From: Hymenobacter artigasi
GTDB lineage: Bacteria; Bacteroidota; Bacteroidia; Cytophagales; Hymenobacteraceae
Assembly (NCBI RefSeq): GCF_012275535.1
Contig: NZ_JAAVTK010000002.1
Location: 333,755-397,754, forward strand
Reading direction: 5' to 3'
DNA: 64,000 nucleotides
Of this stretch, positions 60,900 to 64,000 are shown in pieces. How positions within the stretch are numbered: position 1 is the first letter of the stretch; each line of letters starts with the position of its first letter. The notes below the pieces were generated by a model. That model searched no databases, was not told where the DNA came from, and was given only the letters and a program-made list of their open reading frames with translations. Made by a program: the position numbers and the translations under genes.

Positions 60900-61589
60900 T
60901 TATTGGCGCGCAGCCGAATCCGGGGCGGTAGTTCGCGGGGCAACAGCTCCAGAATCGGAACGCAGGCGCGTGGGGCGGGGCAGGATAACCGGCGCGGGAT
61001 GGGCGGGTGCCACGCGCACGGTTTCAGGAACGGCCACGGTGGCAGGCAGCGGCTCGGCCTGCGGGCCGGTTTCGATGGGCGCGGCCCGGGCCAGCGAGTC
61101 GGCAGCGGTTTGGCTGGTGCTGGAAATGTGCTCCGACGGCGGCCGGTTCATGTTCAGGTACAGCACCACCGCCAGAAATGCCAGCACGCCGCCAATGGAG
61201 AAAATCAGGGCCAGTGGGTTGCGAGCCGGCTCTTCGGGCATGGGCGGAAACTCGTCGCGGGTTCGCCAGGCGGGCTCGGGCTCGGGCAGGGGCTCGGGCT
61301 CGGGCAGGGGCTCGGGACCGGCGGTGAAGTGCGCGGGTGCGGGCAGCTCCTCGGCCAGCGGCGCGTTGGGCGCAACCGCTACGGGCGAGGGCTCGAACAC
61401 GGGCGGCGGGGGCGGCACCACCGGCTCGGGAGCGATAAATTCGGGAGCGGCCAGGGGGGCCGGGGTAGCGGGCGTGGCAAACACGAGCCGCTGCTTCAAA
61501 GCTTCGAACTCAGCGGGCGTAATGGCCCCGGAATCCAGCATTTCCTTGAGTTGGCGGAGGGTGTCGAGGGGCGAATTGGGGTTGTCCAT
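60900..61589 (-). CDS. SHOCT-domain membrane protein (229 aa)
   Basis: The N-terminal SHOCT helix-hairpin DTLRQLKEMLDSGAITPAEF, then EALKQRL, is followed by a Pro/Ala/Glu-rich region to about residue 120. A single membrane helix (LALIFSIGGVLAFLAVVLYL) separates it from a Pro/Ala-rich extracytoplasmic tail. SHOCT motifs mediate oligomerisation. The function of this arrangement is not known. It is followed upstream on the strand by a coiled-coil secreted protein 25 bp away, then a small protein; the three may be one operon. Confidence 0.85.
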   Translation of the reverse strand: MDNPNSPLDTLRQLKEMLDSGAITPAEFEALKQRLVFATPATPAPLAAPEFIAPEPVVPPPPPVFEPSPVAVAPNAPLAEELPAPAHFTAGPEPLPEPEPLPEPEPAWRTRDEFPPMPEEPARNPLALIFSIGGVLAFLAVVLYLNMNRPPSEHISSTSQTAADSLARAAPIETGPQAEPLPATVAVPETVRVAPAHPAPVILPRPTRLRSDSGAVAPRTTAPDSAARQ

Positions 61590-61614
61590 GACCAGAATAC
61601 GGCTGGCGGGGGGC

Positions 61615-62343
61615 CTAGTTTTTGCGGTCGAGGGCCGAAAGGCGGTCGCGGCGGCGTTGCAGGCGCAGGCGGCTTTCGTCGAGCAGCAGGTTGTTTTTGG
61701 TTTGCGAAGCCGAATCGGTGCGCGATTGCAGCAGGTTTTCGGCGTTCTTTTTCTTCAGCTCCTCGATGCGGGCCAGGTTGGCTTCGGTGTTACTTCTCAG
61801 CGCGGCCTGCTCCTTTTCGAGGCGCTCTTTTTCCTTCTCCGTGGCTTTGAGCTTCTTCTCGGCTTCGGCAATCATGTCGCGGTAGGCCTTGAGGCGGGCG
61901 GCTCCGGCAAAGTTCTGGGCAATGGCGCGCAGGGCGTCGTACTCGGTTTTGGTGCTGCTGGGGTCAAAGAAGGTATTATCATCGAACCCACCGAAAATGG
62001 CCACCTCCGCCACCGAATCCGACGGGGCGATGACGGTAGCGTAAAGGTCCACCAGCTTGCCCGAAATGGTGCTGGCGGGGGTTTGGCGGGCCACCAGCAC
62101 GTCGCTTTTATTGAACCCCAGCACGCCGCCGCTCTTGAACTTCACGTTGTAGCTGCTCTTCATCCAATCCTGGAAAAACTCGCGCACGTCGGTGGCCTTG
62201 CCATCAACCTGCACTTTGAGCGCGGCACGGGGCTTCTTATTGTAGTTCACGTCGCCGGGGCGCACGTCGTAGAGCTGGGCCGAAGCCGGGGCGGCCGCCA
62301 GCAGGCTGGCCAGCATCAGCAGCAGAAAGCAAATTTTAGACAT
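61615..62343 (-). CDS. Exported coiled-coil protein of unknown function (242 aa)
   Basis: Signal peptide MSKICFLLLMLASLLAAAPASA is followed by a compact domain of about 100 residues (YDVRPGDVNYNKKPRAALKV, VKFKSGGVLGFNKSDVLVAR). A long coiled coil takes over from about residue 145: MIAEAEKKLKATEKEKERLE, KEQAALRSNTEANLARIEEL, and on to a basic Arg-rich end. It is periplasmic or surface-exposed. It is not a recognised family, though the N-terminal domain resembles a small Bacteroidota DUF. It is 25 bp from the SHOCT gene and 24 bp from the next gene upstream. Confidence 0.85.
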   Translation of the reverse strand: MSKICFLLLMLASLLAAAPASAQLYDVRPGDVNYNKKPRAALKVQVDGKATDVREFFQDWMKSSYNVKFKSGGVLGFNKSDVLVARQTPASTISGKLVDLYATVIAPSDSVAEVAIFGGFDDNTFFDPSSTKTEYDALRAIAQNFAGAARLKAYRDMIAEAEKKLKATEKEKERLEKEQAALRSNTEANLARIEELKKKNAENLLQSRTDSASQTKNNLLLDESRLRLQRRRDRLSALDRKN

Positions 62344-62367
62344 AACGCAGGGGGTAAAAAACGGCGG

Positions 62368-62622
62368 TTAGCGCAGCTCGTGGCGGTCGAAGGCGGCCTG
62401 CAAATCGGCGCGCATGGCCTGGAAACGGGCAATGGCGGCAGCCAGGAATTCGTCGTCGAGCAGCTCGCGGGCCTCGGCATCGGTGCCGGTGAGCAGGTCG
62501 AGCTCGGCTACTTTATAGGTCTGCTCCAGGTTGCCCTGCTCCAGTTTCAGCAGGAACTTGCCGTTCCAGGCCAGGAGCGTGATTTTGACGGCGGGATGGG
62601 GGATATCGGCAACGTGACGCAT
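62368..62622 (-). CDS. Small hypothetical protein (84 aa), possibly DUF-like
   Basis: Starts at the ATG at 62622 (MRHVADIPHPAVKITLLAWN). The beginning reads as beta-strands with an aromatic core (KITLLAWNGKFLLKLEQGN), followed by helices (LDDEFLAAAIARFQAMRADL). It has no signal peptide or TM. It is probably cytoplasmic and co-transcribed with the two genes after it (25 bp gap). A longer frame upstream (62652) adds ten residues and is less likely. No function is assigned. Confidence 0.78.
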   Translation of the reverse strand: MRHVADIPHPAVKITLLAWNGKFLLKLEQGNLEQTYKVAELDLLTGTDAEARELLDDEFLAAAIARFQAMRADLQAAFDRHELR

Positions 62623-62952
62623 ATAAAAAGGGAAATGGCCGGAGCCGGGCACGAAGGTAGTAAGTGGCTACCCGAATAGGGCACTGTGCTTCCGAAGGAG
62701 GAATCTGAATAGTGTAGATGAAGGAAAGCTCTGCGGTTCCACCATCGTCGGCATAACCGGTTTTCGCTGGCGGCGGGGCTGCAACAAATAAAATGTCGTC
62801 AGCGGCAAACATCGCGGCGGCATGGTGCGTTAAAGTGCTGTATAAATGATTTCTTGGTACGTTCCAAACGCCCCAAGTGGCTGTCACCCCACAAAAGCAA
62901 AGCCTCCTGCAAACGATTGCGGGAGGCTTTGCTTTGAATTCACCTTCGACCG
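62623..62952. other. Gene-free stretch of 330 bp
   Basis: Contains a lone half of the inverted-repeat motif GGAGGAATCTGA (62697-62708) and, near its right end, the terminator at 62894-62935. No other feature is seen. Several open frames on the minus strand extend from the methyltransferase shadow and are not supported. Confidence 0.6.
62894..62935. terminator. Hairpin downstream of the methyltransferase
   Basis: AAAGCAAAGCCTCC and GGAGGCTTTGCTTT enclose a 14-nt loop, 17 bp past the methyltransferase stop (minus strand). The stem is flanked by short A/T runs only. Confidence 0.75.
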
Positions 62953-63759
62953 CTACGGTTTTTGGGCCACCATTTTCACCAGCCGCAGCTGCTGCTTGGT
63001 GAAGTCGGCAGTGCCGATGGGCTCTTCGTAGCGCACGATTTTCAGGCCGGCGGCTTTGTATAAGGTGGGCAACTCGTTGGTTTTGAAAAACACACGATAG
63101 TCGCCGCCTACCACCTGCAGCTTCTCGGTGGCATCCATGTGGAAGGCTTCGAGCACGACCAGGCCGCCGGGTTTCAGGGCCCGCATCACGCGGGCAGCGT
63201 AGTCGCGGCCGCCGGCGTAGCTCAGCACGATGAGGTCCCATTTGTTGGTGCCCCAGTCGTAGGTGGCCATGTCGGCTACTTCGGTGGTGATTTTGACGCC
63301 GAGCCCGGCCGCTCTTTTCCGGGCATAATCAAGGGCTTTTTCGGCCACGTCGGCCCCGGTTACCTGCCAGCCCTGCTGGGCCAGGTAAATGGCGTTGCGG
63401 CCCTCGCCCATGTCGGCGTCGAGGGCAGTGCCGGGCCGGAGGTTTCTCACGGTTTCGACCAGCAGGGCATTGGGCTGCTCGTTGAGCACGCGGGCCCGCA
63501 TCAGCGAATCGGTGAGCAGGTAGTTCCAGCGCTGGCGGGTGCGTTCGGCCATCTCACGGTTGTAGGCGGCTTGCTGGGCGGCAGTGGGGCTGGCGGGCAG
63601 CACGGGGTCGGGGCCCAGCCCGGGGATGGGCGGCAGGCTGCGCTTGGCGGGCGCGGCGGGGGCGGGCTGCTGCGCCCGGGCCGAACTCATTATCAGGAAC
63701 AGGGCCATGCTCAGCAACAGGCTGGCCGGCAGAAGCCGCAGCAAGGAAGATGATTTCAT
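62953..63759 (-). CDS. Exported class I SAM-dependent methyltransferase-like protein
   Basis: The 268-residue protein starts at the ATG at 63759 with an excellent signal peptide, LLRLLPASLLLSMALFLIMS, then ARAQQ as the likely cleavage region and a Pro-rich linker. The rest is a Rossmann methyltransferase: motif I ALDADMGEGRNAIYLAQQGW (D-x-G-x-G-R-N with an extra acidic residue), motif II acidic in VTGADVAEKAL, and the post-I and IV region KWDLIVLSYAGGRDYAARVM. It is odd that a SAM-using fold carries an export signal, since SAM is not expected outside the cytoplasm. Homologs with the same layout exist in the phylum as far as I recall. Confidence 0.9.
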   Translation of the reverse strand: MKSSSLLRLLPASLLLSMALFLIMSSARAQQPAPAAPAKRSLPPIPGLGPDPVLPASPTAAQQAAYNREMAERTRQRWNYLLTDSLMRARVLNEQPNALLVETVRNLRPGTALDADMGEGRNAIYLAQQGWQVTGADVAEKALDYARKRAAGLGVKITTEVADMATYDWGTNKWDLIVLSYAGGRDYAARVMRALKPGGLVVLEAFHMDATEKLQVVGGDYRVFFKTNELPTLYKAAGLKIVRYEEPIGTADFTKQQLRLVKMVAQKP

Positions 63760-63876
63760 AGTGCGTTCGAATTAAGTGGATTAGCCTAAAATTATTCATT
63801 AAATAGCGAATAATATATATATTGTCTCGTTCAGCGCTTTCACGCGCCATGCAGCCGAAGGCTGTAATTTTCGGGC

Positions 63877-64000
63877 ATGAACAAGCTCTTTCTTGGCGCG
63901 CTGGCCTTGCTCCCACTCGCGGCGGCCGCCCAAACCCCTCCCCCATCTGCCGTGCTCACGCCCGAAAAGCTCTGGCAGCTGGGCCGGCTGGGCGAAATGC
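63877..64000 (+). CDS. Start of an exported S9-like peptidase gene (truncated by window end)
   Basis: The first 41 codons only. The ATG at 63877 opens a signal peptide, NKLFLGALALLPLAAAAQ, followed by SAVLTPEKLWQLGRLGEM. The LTPEKLWQLGRLG segment is the usual beginning of exported S9 prolyl-oligopeptidase/acylaminoacyl-type peptidases in Bacteroidota, from memory. The catalytic domain lies outside the window. It is divergent from the methyltransferase across a 117-bp AT-rich gap. Confidence 0.65.
   Translation, partial: MNKLFLGALALLPLAAAAQTPPPSAVLTPEKLWQLGRLGEM

Noticed and set aside
63554..63946. 130-codon minus-strand frame over the methyltransferase start and the S9 start
   Set aside because: It shares the sequence of the methyltransferase signal peptide region in another frame and spans a divergent promoter gap.
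1..64000. CRISPR array or phage/IS genes
   Set aside because: No set of regularly spaced short direct repeats was found, and no transposase, integrase or phage structural gene was recognised in the protein set. The inverted repeats are of different kind (one pair per site, unique sequences).

Overview
The window looks like chromosomal DNA of a Bacteroidota bacterium close to Hymenobacter (Cytophagales, Hymenobacteraceae). The reasons are the high G+C by eye, a large Oar-like TonB-dependent receptor with an N-terminal carboxypeptidase-regulatory domain, several -7 promoter boxes of the Bacteroidota type TAnnTTTG, few Shine-Dalgarno sequences, and families typical of the phylum (DUF4468, exported M1 peptidases, PorT-like beta-barrels). 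The genus is an inference. No rRNA, insertion sequence, CRISPR array or phage gene was seen. One tRNA, Val(GAC), is present.

Layout. 1-8.65 kb: a minus-strand stress/low-energy island (BON protein, two tandem universal stress proteins, SDR, phosphoketolase, class I aldolase, cation P-type ATPase cut by the window edge). 9.1-12.8 kb: tRNA-Val, beta-barrel protein, membrane protein, an alpha/beta hydrolase that has lost its nucleophile serine, DJ-1/PfpI protein. 12.9-17.3 kb: epimerase, a decayed GH88/105-like fragment and another gene remnant, a large MscS channel. 17.4-26.8 kb: exported M1 peptidase, PiT phosphate transporter, TonB receptor, thioesterase, GMC oxidoreductase. 26.8-34.4 kb: membrane glycosyltransferase-like protein, lipoproteins, aldehyde dehydrogenase, PAP2 phosphatase, DinB protein, SDR. 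34.5-38.9 kb: an RNA-themed stretch (RluF-like pseudouridine synthase, RlmF methyltransferase, cold-shock-domain protein) and two small paralogous membrane proteins. 39.0-40.2 kb: a protein with diadenylate-cyclase-like signatures. 41.2-45.3 kb: S41 peptidase flanked by a duplicated 3' end of lpdA, lpdA itself, and a DUF433/DUF5615 toxin-antitoxin-like pair. 45.4-50.5 kb: M1 aminopeptidase and an ammonium-uptake set (amtB, DUF4468, porin). 51-53 kb: EamA exporter, truncated haemoglobin, DUF4126 protein. 53.1-58.6 kb: 2-oxoglutarate dehydrogenase E2 and E1 genes separated by an MNT/HEPN pair. 59-64 kb: 3D-domain protein, MRJP-like lipoprotein, SHOCT protein and two unknowns, an exported methyltransferase, and the start of an S9-type peptidase.

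Themes. All three 2-oxoglutarate dehydrogenase components lie within 15 kb on the minus strand, and two toxin-antitoxin-like pairs are interleaved with them. Phosphoketolase, aldolase, stress proteins and an ion pump form a plausible survival module. The most distinctive non-coding signal is a set of long intergenic inverted repeats (arms about 17-53 bp, unrelated sequences, loops of tens of bases) at about ten places. Start codons were chosen from signal peptides, family length and upstream context; several genes appear to use GTG.
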